Counted from the first letter of the stretch, positions 7,437 through 15,563 are shown. The stretch: 34,028 bases of DNA from Deltaproteobacteria bacterium (GCA_018333535.1 JAGXTA010000029.1:1-34028); one strand, 5' to 3'. Notes: a model not told the origin generated them from the sequence alone. Program-made: numbers and translations.

Positions 7437-8651
7437 ATGGCGAAGACCATTGAGGAGATAAATGAGAAGATCAGGAGAGGAAAGGCGGTTGTTCTGACGG
7501 CTGAGGAGATTATCGATTATGCCGCTGAAAAGGGAGTCAAGAAGACGGCCCAGGATGTGGATGTCGTGACCACAGGGACATTTGGTCCGATGTGTTCCTC
7601 AGGGGCCTATTTCAACGTGGGGCATTCGAAACCCAGAATTAAACTTGGAGGAGGAAAAACCTATCTCAACGATGTTCCGGTTTATACGGGCCTGGCTGCC
7701 GTTGATTTTTTCCTTGGAGCGACGGCCATGCCTGAAGATGACCCTCGAAACAAAATCTACCCCGGGAAGTTTTCTTACGGCGGAGCCCATATCATCGAAG
7801 AGTTGGTTGCAGGAAAGGATGTCCGGCTTACTGCGACGGCTTATGGAACGGACTGCTATCCGAGAAAATCGTTGGAAACCTACATCTCTCTAAAAGATAT
7901 GAATGAAGCCGTTCTATTCAATATGAGGAATGCCTATCAAAATTATAATGTCGCTGTGAACCTCTCAGACAGGATGATCTATACCTATATGGGAGTCATC
8001 CAGCCCAAACTGGGGAATGCCAATTACTGCAATGCAGGCCAGTTGAGCCCTCTTCTCAATGACCCGTATTACAAAACGATCGGCATCGGCACGCGGATCT
8101 TTCTGGGGGGAGGAGTTGGGTATGTCGTTGGAAGCGGAACACAGCATAACCCTGATGTGAAAAGGACGGAGAAAGGGGTTCCCAAGATGACCTCCGGGAC
8201 ACTTGCGGTCAAAGGGGACTTGAAGATGATGAGTTCGAAATGGCTTAAAGGAACTTCTTACACCGGATATGGGGTGACCCTCACCGTTGGGATTGGCGTT
8301 CCAATCCCCATCCTGAATGAGGAGATTCTCCAATATACGATGATTCGGGATGAAGAGATTTGGGCTCAGGTCATAGACTATAGCGATGCCTATCCCCAGT
8401 TCATCCCGGGAAGTTTGGGAGAGGTCAATTACAAACAACTGAAGAGCGGAAAGATAACCGTTCAAGACAGGGAAGTCCCCACCGCCGGGCTTTCCAGCTA
8501 TCTTAAGGCAGGAGAGATTGCCCGGATCCTGAAAGAATGGATCGAGACAGGAAAGTTCTTTTTAACCCAACCGGTTGAACTTCTCCCTTCGGTCGATTCA
8601 GGGATTGCCTTCAAGTCCTTAAAAGAGAGACCTATCAAAAAACGTCATTGA
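7437..8651 (+). CDS. DUF39 homocysteine biosynthesis protein (sulfide incorporation)
   Basis: 404 residues from ATG 7437 behind ACAGGAGGT. The sequence is typical of the DUF39 family (MA1821 of Methanosarcina). That family makes homocysteine from aspartate semialdehyde and sulfide without O-acyl-homoserine, working with a NIL-domain ferredoxin. GTFGPMCSSGAYFNVGH and YGTDCYPRKS contain conserved cysteines (Cys53, Cys140) that are candidates for carrying sulfur. GGGVGYVVGSGTQHNP and LTVGIGVPIPILNEE are conserved glycine-rich parts. The partner ferredoxin follows directly, as in other organisms. Cytoplasmic. Confidence 0.88.
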   Translation: MAKTIEEINEKIRRGKAVVLTAEEIIDYAAEKGVKKTAQDVDVVTTGTFGPMCSSGAYFNVGHSKPRIKLGGGKTYLNDVPVYTGLAAVDFFLGATAMPEDDPRNKIYPGKFSYGGAHIIEELVAGKDVRLTATAYGTDCYPRKSLETYISLKDMNEAVLFNMRNAYQNYNVAVNLSDRMIYTYMGVIQPKLGNANYCNAGQLSPLLNDPYYKTIGIGTRIFLGGGVGYVVGSGTQHNPDVKRTEKGVPKMTSGTLAVKGDLKMMSSKWLKGTSYTGYGVTLTVGIGVPIPILNEEILQYTMIRDEEIWAQVIDYSDAYPQFIPGSLGEVNYKQLKSGKITVQDREVPTAGLSSYLKAGEIARILKEWIETGKFFLTQPVELLPSVDSGIAFKSLKERPIKKRH

Positions 8652-8652
8652 A

Positions 8653-8745
8653 AATTGCAAATTGTAAATTGCAAATTGAAAATTTTCTCAGGAGCTCACA
8701 TTTTGAATTTTGCATTATTAAATTTACACTTTGCATTGTTTTTTT
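8653..8745. repeat. AT-rich palindromic repeat (AAATTGCAAATTG words)
   Basis: Tandem AAATTGCAAATTGTAAATTG words on the left face related TTTGAATTTTGCATT and TTTACACTTTGCATT words on the right. The intergenic gap can thus fold on itself. Similar word-runs (CAATTAGCAATTAGCAAT) fill 10362-10391. Confidence 0.5.
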
Positions 8746-8760
8746 AGAGAGGAGGTTGCC

Positions 8761-9168
8761 ATGCAGAAGAAACGCGTTGTTTTTAATTATCCATCCCACC
8801 TTGTGGATCAACCTGTGATCTCAAAATTGGTGAAGGATTATGATCTTACGGTCAATATTTTAAGGGCACGAATTACCCCCAAGGAAGAAGGAAGGCTCGT
8901 TCTTGAGATGGAGGGGAAAAGGGCGGCCCTTGAGGCCGGACTCAACTATATGAAAGAGATTGGAGTGGATGTCCAGTCTTTAGCCCAGGACGTAAAATGG
9001 TATGAGGATCGTTGCACCCATTGTACGGCTTGTATTTCCGTCTGTCACCCGCAGGCATTGGACGTCAATAGAAAAACGATGGAGGTCTCCTTCAACCGGG
9101 ACAAGTGCATTGCCTGCGAGCTCTGCATTCCGGTCTGCCCTTATCAGGCGATGGAGATTCTGTTTTAA
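8761..9168 (+). CDS. NIL-domain 2[4Fe-4S] ferredoxin, partner of the DUF39 homocysteine protein
   Basis: 135 residues from ATG 8761, behind GAGGAGGTT; a longer frame from 8731 has no ribosome site. Residues 1-77 are a NIL domain, the ACT-like sulfur-metabolism domain also found in MetN and in the carrier fusion at 21829. Residues 82-135 hold two [4Fe-4S] motifs: Cys 85, 88, 91, 95 and Cys 116, 119, 122, 126. In methanogens its homologue (MA1822) is needed with the DUF39 protein for homocysteine formation, presumably supplying electrons or sulfur. It is adjacent to its partner. Cytoplasmic. Confidence 0.9.
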   Translation: MQKKRVVFNYPSHLVDQPVISKLVKDYDLTVNILRARITPKEEGRLVLEMEGKRAALEAGLNYMKEIGVDVQSLAQDVKWYEDRCTHCTACISVCHPQALDVNRKTMEVSFNRDKCIACELCIPVCPYQAMEILF

Positions 9169-9183
9169 GGTGGTTGATGCATA

Positions 9184-9245
9184 ACCCCCCTTTACCCCCC
9201 TTTAGCAAAGGGGGGGATGCCTGCCTGCCGGCAGGCAGGGGGGGA
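9184..9245. repeat. C-rich hairpin plus perfect 20-base palindrome
   Basis: CCCCCCTTTAGCAAAGGGGGG (about 9195-9215) is followed by the perfect palindrome CCTGCCTGCCGGCAGGCAGG (9220-9239). The first belongs to the CCCCCTTT...AAAGGGGG family also at 12520-12600, 13631-13682 and 29818-29921; the second to the family at 6045 and 12359. Confidence 0.7.
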
Positions 9246-9278
9246 TTTGATTCCGGCAATACAAAGTGAGGAGTTTTT

Positions 9279-10361
9279 TTGAAAAAAAGGGTGGTGGTGG
9301 CGATGAGCGGCGGAGTCGATTCGAGCACTGCGGCCTGGCTTCTCAAGGAGAAGGGCTACGAAGTGATCGGAGCGACGATGTGCATCGGGACACCGGACAG
9401 AAGCGAAACAGGGGCGAACCGGTGTTGCGGTTTTTCGGATATAGAAGATGCGAGACGCGTTGCCCTTCAACTGGAAATCCCCTTTTATGTTTTTCAATTT
9501 AAAGAGGAGTTCGAGAAGGAGATCATCGACTATTTCTGTAAAGAATACAAGGAGGGAAGAACACCCAATCCCTGTATCCTCTGCAATGAAAAGTTGAAGT
9601 TCGGATCATTTTTAGAGAGGGCCATGGAATTGGGGGCGGATTATATAGCCACAGGCCATTATGCACGGCTCGAATTTGATGAGGAGAGCGGCCAGTATTT
9701 ATTAAAGAAAGGAATCGACCGGAAGAAAGACCAGTCCTATGTCTTATTCTCCCTCAGGCAGGATCAGCTCAAGCATACTCTTTTCCCGCTCGGAGAGCTT
9801 CAGAAGGAAGAAGTGAGAAAGATGGCATTTGAGACAGGCCTTCGCGTCCACGACAAACCTGAGAGTCAGGAGGTCTGTTTTATTTCCGAGACCTCTTATC
9901 ACTCTTTTTTGTCCGAGAGGCTAAAAGAGACGATCACAGCCGGTCCCATCCTTGACAGGGAGGGAAATGTCCTCGGAAGGCATAAGGGGATCCCTTTCTA
10001 CACAATCGGACAGAGAAGGGGGCTCCGTCTTGCAAAGGGAAGGCCTCTCTATGTGATCGGAATAGACAGGGAGAAGAATGCCATCCTTGTGGGAGAGGAG
10101 GGGGAAGTCTACGGAAATAGTTTTATTGCTCATTCCCTCAACTGGATTCGACCTCAGGATACGGCCTTCCCAATTTCTTGCAAGGTGAAGATACGGTACA
10201 ACCATCCGGGTGCAGAGGCCGTCCTCTCTTCTACGGGAGAGAATGCAGTGGAAGTGAATCTCAAGATTCCACAGAAGGCCATCACTCCCGGACAGGCCGC
10301 TGTGTTTTATGAAGGAGATACTGTCCTCGGAGGAGGGTGGATCAAGGAAGTGATCAATTAA
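9279..10361 (+). CDS. mnmA: tRNA-specific 2-thiouridylase MnmA
   Basis: 360 residues from TTG 9279, with GTGAGGAG 6 bases before it; no better ATG precedes the PP-loop. MnmA adenylates U34 of tRNAs for Lys, Glu and Gln and inserts sulfur to give 2-thiouridine. PP-loop SGGVDSS is at 10-16. The catalytic Cys102 (ILCNEKLKF) and Cys200 (ESQEVCFIS) correspond to Cys102 and Cys199 of the E. coli enzyme. The C-terminal barrel is complete (GPILDREGNVLGRHKG, YTIGQRRGL). It needs a persulfide donor, which fits this sulfur-rich neighbourhood. Confidence 0.94.
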   Translation: MKKRVVVAMSGGVDSSTAAWLLKEKGYEVIGATMCIGTPDRSETGANRCCGFSDIEDARRVALQLEIPFYVFQFKEEFEKEIIDYFCKEYKEGRTPNPCILCNEKLKFGSFLERAMELGADYIATGHYARLEFDEESGQYLLKKGIDRKKDQSYVLFSLRQDQLKHTLFPLGELQKEEVRKMAFETGLRVHDKPESQEVCFISETSYHSFLSERLKETITAGPILDREGNVLGRHKGIPFYTIGQRRGLRLAKGRPLYVIGIDREKNAILVGEEGEVYGNSFIAHSLNWIRPQDTAFPISCKVKIRYNHPGAEAVLSSTGENAVEVNLKIPQKAITPGQAAVFYEGDTVLGGGWIKEVIN

Positions 10362-10445
10362 CAATGAGCAATTGTCAATTAGCAATTAGCAATGGAAGAT
10401 AGAACAAAAGAGGTTCGGAGTTCGGCCTCTGGCTCGGAGAGAGTG

Positions 10446-11258
10446 ATGAGTTCGGAGTTAAAGAACAAAATTGAAAAACTAAAAGAAATCTTCCAATCCA
10501 TGGGGAAAGTGGTGGTGGCTTTTTCCGGAGGGGTGGATAGCACTTATCTCCTCAGAATGGCCAAGGATACGCTCGGGGTAGAAAATGTCCTTGCGGTGAC
10601 CGCACTCTCTCCTCTCTATCCCGAGAGGGAGTTGAGAGGAGCCAAGAAGATGGCTGAAGAGATGGGAGTGAAGCATCTCTTGATCGAGTCGAATGAGTTG
10701 GAAATCGAGGGGTTCTCAAAGAACCCGCCTGATCGTTGTTACTTCTGCAAAAGGGAGCTCTTCGGAGAGCTGAAAAAACTGGCTGACCGGGAGAGCGCCT
10801 CTCTTGTTGTGGAAGGCTCCACAATGGATGATGAGCAAGATTACAGGCCCGGCAAGAAAGCAGTCAGAGAACTTGGAATACGAAGCCCTCTTATTGAGGC
10901 ATCCTTCACAAAAGCCGATGTGAGGGAAGCTTCGAAGACGCTGGGGCTTCCGACCTGGAATAAGCCGTCGTTCGCCTGCCTTGCCTCTCGCTTTCCCTAC
11001 CGGGAGGAGATCACAGAAGACGGGTTGAGGATGGTCGATGAGGCAGAGGGGTTTTTGATCGGATTGGGGTTTAAACAGGTCCGGGTCCGTCACTATAAAG
11101 ACCTTGCGAGGATCGAGATCTATAAGGAAGAGATTGAAAGGTTCCTGGACGGCACAATCAGAGAGAAAGTGGTCGAACACCTGAAGAAGATCGGTTACCA
11201 GTACATCACCCTGGACCTTCAGGGATTCCGTTCGGGGTCAATGAATGAGGTTTTGTGA
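10446..11258 (+). CDS. larE: LarE, ATP-dependent sulfur insertase for the nickel-pincer cofactor
   Basis: 270 residues from ATG 10446, which follows a GGAGAG ribosome site. The frame opens at 10392, but the first 18 codons run through a TTCGGAGTTCG repeat. LarE is a PP-loop enzyme (SGGVDS 27-32) that adenylates the pyridinium dicarboxylate nucleotide and converts carboxylates to thiocarboxylates. Cys178 in FACLASRFPY is the counterpart of the sacrificial Cys176 of Lactobacillus LarE. Cys98 and Cys101 (DRCYFCK) are additional. Three such cysteines are the pattern of LarE forms that bind a [4Fe-4S] cluster and recycle sulfur; that is inference here. It overlaps the next gene by one base (TGATG). 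Confidence 0.92.
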   Translation: MSSELKNKIEKLKEIFQSMGKVVVAFSGGVDSTYLLRMAKDTLGVENVLAVTALSPLYPERELRGAKKMAEEMGVKHLLIESNELEIEGFSKNPPDRCYFCKRELFGELKKLADRESASLVVEGSTMDDEQDYRPGKKAVRELGIRSPLIEASFTKADVREASKTLGLPTWNKPSFACLASRFPYREEITEDGLRMVDEAEGFLIGLGFKQVRVRHYKDLARIEIYKEEIERFLDGTIREKVVEHLKKIGYQYITLDLQGFRSGSMNEVL

Positions 11259-12262
11259 TGAAGGCGATTGCCCTCCTCTCCGGAGGTCTTGACAGCACGC
11301 TTGCCGCCAGACTGGTTCTTGACCAGGGGATTGAGCTGGAGGCCCTCAATTTTATGACGGTCTTCTGCACCTGCACCAACCGGGGAGCGACCTGCCTGGC
11401 TTCTCAGAAGGCAGTGGAGACACTGGGCATTTCCCTTAAGGTCTTCAATGTCTCCGAAGAATATCTCAATGTCATAAGAAATCCGAAACACGGATACGGA
11501 AGCAACATGAATCCCTGCATCGATTGCCGGATCTTCATGCTGAAGAAGGCAAAGGCTTATATGGAGGAATCGGGCGCTGCATTTGTTGTGACGGGTGAGG
11601 TTCTGGGGCAGAGGCCCATGTCTCAGAGAAGGGATGCGATGCGATTGATCGAGAAGGAGGCTGGACTGGAGGGGTTAATTCTACGCCCCCTCTCAGCTCA
11701 ATTCCTTCCCATTACCCTTCCGGAGAAAGAAGGCTGGATTGATCGTGATAAACTGTTAAATATTCAGGGCCGATCAAGAAAACCGCAGATGAGATTGGCA
11801 GAGCAGTTCAATATCCGCGACTATCCCTGCCCTGCAGGAGGATGTCTTCTCACTGATCCGGGCTTTGCTTTAAGGTTGAAGGATCTGATGGCCCATAACC
11901 TTGATTTTTCATTGAACGATGTCCATCTTTTAAAAATAGGGAGACATTTTCGTCTTTCTCCGAAAGTCAAAGTGGTGGTCGGGAGGAATGAGGAGGATAA
12001 TCAGAAGATCGAAACTTTTTCTCAGGCAGGAGATGTCCTCTTGAAGACAGTCGGCTATCCCGGCCCTGTTTCTCTTCTGAGGGGAGAAGCCGATGGAACG
12101 GAGATGGAGAAAGCGGCCTCCATTACAGCCCGCTATAGCAAGGCGAAGGGAATGGAGAAGATGGAAGTTCACTACCAGGAGGTGGGGAGAGAGGAAGAGA
12201 AGTCGATATTTGTCTCTCCCCTTTCTGAAGCGGAGATTCAGAAAGAAAGAACCTCTGAATAA
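11258..12262 (+). CDS. ThiI-like PP-loop protein with NFACT-R/DUF814-like C-terminus
   Basis: 334 residues from ATG 11258, which overlaps the larE stop (TGATG). A GTG at 11255 is a less likely start. The N-terminal PP-loop reads LLSGGLDSTLAARLV. It carries cysteine groups FCTCTNRGATC and NPCIDC plus YPCPAGGCLLTDPGFALRLKD, the signature of a family often labelled ThiI-like or tRNA thiouridylase. The last 100 residues (KVVVGRNEEDNQKIETFSQ onward) resemble the RNA-binding NFACT-R domain. The role is probably tRNA sulfur transfer, 4-thiouridine or similar, but no family member is well characterised to my knowledge. The coupling to larE suggests a shared sulfur source. Confidence 0.75.
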   Translation: MKAIALLSGGLDSTLAARLVLDQGIELEALNFMTVFCTCTNRGATCLASQKAVETLGISLKVFNVSEEYLNVIRNPKHGYGSNMNPCIDCRIFMLKKAKAYMEESGAAFVVTGEVLGQRPMSQRRDAMRLIEKEAGLEGLILRPLSAQFLPITLPEKEGWIDRDKLLNIQGRSRKPQMRLAEQFNIRDYPCPAGGCLLTDPGFALRLKDLMAHNLDFSLNDVHLLKIGRHFRLSPKVKVVVGRNEEDNQKIETFSQAGDVLLKTVGYPGPVSLLRGEADGTEMEKAASITARYSKAKGMEKMEVHYQEVGREEEKSIFVSPLSEAEIQKERTSE

Positions 12263-12335
12263 ACCCAATGGTTGATAAAGATCCGTTCAAACTATTTGAA
12301 TGTCTTTATAAAGAGCCGGTTCATGTCCTTTGTGT

Positions 12336-12476
12336 GTTTAGGTTACGGTGACGAAGCCCCTGCCTACCGGCAGGCAGGCGTTTGGGTTAAGGGTAACGGT
12401 TACGTGTAAAGAATTAGGAGACGCTTAACGTAACCTTTTATCACCGATACGGGCCTCGTTACCCTTACCGTTAAAC
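12336..12476. repeat. 141-base imperfect palindromic repeat
   Basis: The left arm, GTTTAGGTTACGGTGACGAA (from 12336), and the right arm, ending TTACCCTTACCGTTAAAC (to 12476), are imperfect reverse complements. A related GGGTTAAGGGTAACGGTTACG is in the middle, and the near-palindrome CCTGCCTACCGGCAGGCAGG lies at 12359-12378. No coding potential is visible in 12263-12674, which is made up of this element, the MITE at 12487-12627 and short flanks. Confidence 0.6.
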
Positions 12477-12486
12477 TTTTATTTTT

Positions 12487-12627
12487 GTAACACTTTAGCT
12501 CTTTGAAAAGATGTATCTAATCCCCCTTCATCCCCCTTTGTCAAAAGGGGGAAATACTTCTCCTCCCTTTGGAAAAGGGAGGTGGGGAGGGATTTTATAA
12601 AAGTTTTTCAAAGCGCTAAATTGTTAC
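12487..12627. mobile_element. MITE-like element A (141 bp)
   Basis: Terminal inverted repeats of about 24 bases: left GTAACACTTTAGCTCTTTGA (continues AAAG) and right, read inward on the other strand, GTAACAATTTAGCGCTTTGA (continues AAAA); 21 of 24 match. The inside is made of CCCCCTTT...AAAGGGGG and CTCCCTTT...AAAGGGAG hairpins. No ORF. A second element with the same ends is at 16360-16573, on the far side of the four-gene operon. Confidence 0.7.
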
Positions 12628-12674
12628 TTATTTTTTAACTCAATGATACGGTTGGGGGGAGAAAGAGGGTCAAG

Positions 12675-13610
12675 ATGAATGAGATTTCAGGAATCCATAA
12701 CGATCGCCCATGTCCCAACTGCGGCGAAGGGAATGATCGGCAGAATGCGTATTGTGTCCGTTGCGGCCGGTCTCTGCAAAAAGGAAGAAGAAGGGGTAAG
12801 ACTTGGATTGTCCTATTCGTATTGATCGGACTTGCCCATATAGGTGTCGCAGGGTACTTCATCACCGGCGGCTTTAAATCGAAACTGGTGGGCAGGGTTA
12901 ACGGAGAGGAGATTACCCGGAAGGAGTTTTCAAACAGACTCGATCGGGCCAAGAAGCTCTATGAGTTCCGTTTCGGAAAGGATTTCTTCAAGGGGACGGC
13001 GGGGGAGGAGAACTTCATCCGATTGAAGGCCCAGCTTCTCGAGGAGGTCGTCATGGAGAAACTCCTTCTTCAGGAAGCAAAGAGCGGCGGCTATGCCAAC
13101 GTTCCCGAAAAGGAAATCGATGAACAGATAGAGGCGATCAAGAAGAACCACGGATTATCGGAGGCAGACTTCAAAAATAAACTGGGTGTCGGGCTCCTCG
13201 AGTTCAAGGAGGAGCTAAAAAAGGATTGGTTGATTTCGCAGTTCGTTGAGAAAGCCGTTCTGAAGGGGAGTCAGGACAACAGGGAACAGCTCTTTCAGGA
13301 ATGGCTTACGGCAGCCAAAAGCAGAGGCAAGGTCGAAACCTATGAAAAGTTCGACGCTCCTCCTCCGATTCAATCGGTCTGCTGCAAGGGAGGAGGATGC
13401 GCAGGAGGAGAGAAGGTAAGATCTCTTGATCCGAAGGTTGAAAAGGAGGCCAGGGCAAAGGCTCTGCAATATTATGAGGCCCAAAAAGGGAAGAATGGAG
13501 CAAGCGCCCGGGTGATCAATTTTGGGTGTCACATCCAGGTCGATATCATCGAGGAAGGAAAAGTTGTGCTCTCCCTCACTTTTGACCGGGGAGAGGTAAA
13601 GGAAATTTAA
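12675..13610 (+). CDS. zinc-ribbon, membrane-anchored SurA-N-like protein
   Basis: 311 residues from ATG 12675. A zinc ribbon at 13-30 (Cys 13, 16, 27, 30) is followed by one membrane span (about 43-64). The next part (LVGRVNGEEITRKEFSNRLD through residue ~200) looks like the N-terminal helical domain of SurA/PpiC chaperones, but no parvulin domain follows. Instead there is a Cys cluster, SVCCKGGGCAGG (Cys 236, 237, 242), and GCHIQVDIIEEGKVVLSLTF (Cys285, His286). The extracytoplasmic cysteines suggest metal or Fe-S binding. First gene of a four-gene cluster with a DUF2318 protein and an ABC exporter. The function is not known. Confidence 0.7.
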   Translation: MNEISGIHNDRPCPNCGEGNDRQNAYCVRCGRSLQKGRRRGKTWIVLFVLIGLAHIGVAGYFITGGFKSKLVGRVNGEEITRKEFSNRLDRAKKLYEFRFGKDFFKGTAGEENFIRLKAQLLEEVVMEKLLLQEAKSGGYANVPEKEIDEQIEAIKKNHGLSEADFKNKLGVGLLEFKEELKKDWLISQFVEKAVLKGSQDNREQLFQEWLTAAKSRGKVETYEKFDAPPPIQSVCCKGGGCAGGEKVRSLDPKVEKEARAKALQYYEAQKGKNGASARVINFGCHIQVDIIEEGKVVLSLTFDRGEVKEI

Positions 13611-13630
13611 TAGGTGAAGATTTAATTGAC

Positions 13631-13682
13631 AAAATCTCCCCCATCCCCTCTTTGCCAAAGAGGGGGGAAGAAGGAGGGTTTT
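13631..13682. repeat. CCCCTCTTTG...CAAAGAGGGG hairpin repeat
   Basis: AAAATCTCCCCCATCCCCTC and AAGGAGGGTTTT form the outer arms; CCCCTCTTTG-CC-AAAGAGGGG forms the inner hairpin. Same family as 9184, 12520 and 29818. Confidence 0.65.
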
Positions 13683-13741
13683 GCCTAAGAGGAGCGTGAA
13701 TAGAGAAATTTAAAGGGTCAATTTCAAAAAGGAGAATTGTT

Positions 13742-14398
13742 ATGAAAGCATGTCCAAAATGCCGGATAGAGAATGAGGAATCGAGCCGATTCTGCAAGAA
13801 GTGCGGGCTCGAACTTTCGGATTCTTCATTCCAGCATAAGAAGGAGAAGGTTTTGGGAGGGAAGAAGGGGAGACCTTCATGGTCGATTGTCCTTTTAATC
13901 GTCGTCGCCATTGCTCTCGGAGGGGTGGCCTACTGGCTCATCCAGGGAAACAGTAATGCTGATCCCAAGCTTTCCTCTCAGCCGAAGGTGACAGGGAAGG
14001 TTGATTATACCGGCCAGACCATCAGGATGGCCGATGTTCAGGCCAAGGTGGAGAATGGGAAGATCATCATTCCTGTCCATGTGGTAAAAGAGAATAAGTT
14101 CATTCGATTCGAATATGAGGGCAAGGGGCTTAAAATCCCTCTCTACGCCTATCTGACAATGGCGGGGAGGGTGGTGACCGGGATCAGCATGTGCGAACCA
14201 TGCAAATCCACACGTTTTCGTATTAAGGACCGGACACTGGTCTGCAACGCCTGTGATACAGAGTGGCATTTAGAGACGCATAAAGGGATGAAGGGCGGCT
14301 GCATGAATTACCCGCCGGAGATCATTCCGAACACGCTGGAAAAGGATTCGATTATCATCGATGAGAAGGTGGTTGTAAATTGGAAGCCGAGGGTTTAA
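13742..14398 (+). CDS. zinc-ribbon and DUF2318 membrane protein (FtrD-like Fe-S protein)
   Basis: 218 residues from ATG 13742 behind AAAGGAGAA. The zinc ribbon has Cys 4, 7, 18, 21; one membrane span (about 48-67) follows. The extracytoplasmic part is DUF2318. Key residues are MCEPCKSTRFR (Cys151, Cys154), LVCNACDTEWHLETH (Cys168, Cys171, His176, His180) and GGCMNYPPE (Cys187). DUF2318 proteins, including FtrD, accompany iron uptake and related transport systems and are annotated as Fe-S-containing. Here the partner is an ABC permease/ATPase pair, so a metal- or redox-linked transport role is likely. The cargo is unknown. Confidence 0.85.
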   Translation: MKACPKCRIENEESSRFCKKCGLELSDSSFQHKKEKVLGGKKGRPSWSIVLLIVVAIALGGVAYWLIQGNSNADPKLSSQPKVTGKVDYTGQTIRMADVQAKVENGKIIIPVHVVKENKFIRFEYEGKGLKIPLYAYLTMAGRVVTGISMCEPCKSTRFRIKDRTLVCNACDTEWHLETHKGMKGGCMNYPPEIIPNTLEKDSIIIDEKVVVNWKPRV

Positions 14399-14402
14399 CC
14401 GT

Positions 14403-15563
14403 ATGAAACTGAAAGATATCTCAATCAACAATCTGCGAAGGCGGAAGGGGAAGGTCTTTTTCCTGATTCTGGGGCTCACCATTGGCATTACGACGGTGAT
14501 CTCTCTGGTTTCCATTTCGCGGTTGATGAACGAGGATATTGCCAATAAACTGGACGAATTCGGAGCCAATATCCTCATCCTTCCCCGGTCGGATGACCTC
14601 TCCCTCTCCTATGGGGGAATGAGCATCGGAGGGGTGTCCCTGGATGCCCGCACACTGAGTGATTCCGATGTTCCGAAGATCCGCGAGATTGAGGTGCTGG
14701 AGAATATCAACAGTGTTTCGCCAAAATTTGTCGGAGTGGTGGAGATCGAAGGGAAGAAGATTCCTCTGATGGGCGTCCAGTTTCAGGAGGAGGGGCGGCT
14801 GAAGAAGTGGTGGAAGATCCATGGAGCCCTTCCTAAAAATAAGGATGAGGCGCTTCTCGGAAATGAGGTGGCTGTAAGACTCTTTAAGAGTGCGAACGAC
14901 CATTTAACGATTAACGGAAGGAAAGTCAGAATTTCAGGGATCCTTGAAGAGACAGGCTCTCAGGATGACTTTCTCATCTACGCCGACCTGAGTTTTGTCC
15001 AGGAAGCTCTGAATAAGCCAAAGGCGGTGAGCCTGATTGAAGTCTCCGCTTATTGCAACACCTGCCCGATCGAAGAGATCGTGGATCAGATTTCAAAGAA
15101 GCTGCCCCATGCCAAGGTGACAGCCATCAAACAGACACTTCAGACCAAAATGGAGGCGCTGGACCATTTCAAGAAGTTCTCCATCGGGATATCCGTCATC
15201 GTTCTTCTCATCGGAGCGCTGATCGTCTTTACCAATATGATGGCCTCGGTCAATGAACGGAAGAGGGAGATCGGGATTTTCCGGGCGATCGGATTTAGAA
15301 AGTCCCATATCATGAGGATCATCTTTTTGGAGGCGTTGATCGTGGGATTGATCGCAGGAGTAACAGGATATCTCCTCGGTCTTGGCATCTCCCATTTTAT
15401 CGGGCCGATGGTCCTTGGAATGAAGAGCGTGAGATGGGTGATCGACCCGTCTTTAGCCATCGGGGCAATCTTTCTTTCAACGCTGATCGGAGTTTTATCG
15501 AGCGTCTATCCGGCGCTTCATGCTTCGAAGATGGACCCCACAGAGGCATTGAGAGCGCTGTAA
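14403..15563 (+). CDS. FtsX/MacB-type ABC transporter permease
   Basis: 386 residues from ATG 14403, four bases after the previous stop. One membrane span at about 18-38 is followed by an extracytoplasmic domain (about 40-255) and three C-terminal spans (260-283, 308-332, 350-372) ending ALHASKMDPTEALRAL. That is the MacB/FtsX layout, which usually moves substrates from the outer face of the inner membrane or transmits force. A Cys pair, SAYCNTCPIEEI (Cys218, Cys221), lies in the outer domain. It pairs naturally with the cysteines of the DUF2318 protein and suggests metal or thiol chemistry. Its ATPase is the next gene. Confidence 0.88.
   Translation: MKLKDISINNLRRRKGKVFFLILGLTIGITTVISLVSISRLMNEDIANKLDEFGANILILPRSDDLSLSYGGMSIGGVSLDARTLSDSDVPKIREIEVLENINSVSPKFVGVVEIEGKKIPLMGVQFQEEGRLKKWWKIHGALPKNKDEALLGNEVAVRLFKSANDHLTINGRKVRISGILEETGSQDDFLIYADLSFVQEALNKPKAVSLIEVSAYCNTCPIEEIVDQISKKLPHAKVTAIKQTLQTKMEALDHFKKFSIGISVIVLLIGALIVFTNMMASVNERKREIGIFRAIGFRKSHIMRIIFLEALIVGLIAGVTGYLLGLGISHFIGPMVLGMKSVRWVIDPSLAIGAIFLSTLIGVLSSVYPALHASKMDPTEALRAL

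Noticed and set aside
12263-12674. small genes or CRISPR-like array in the 412-base gap
   Set aside because: The repeats are inverted, of two families, with no regular spacers; no frame has a ribosome site and a recognisable product.
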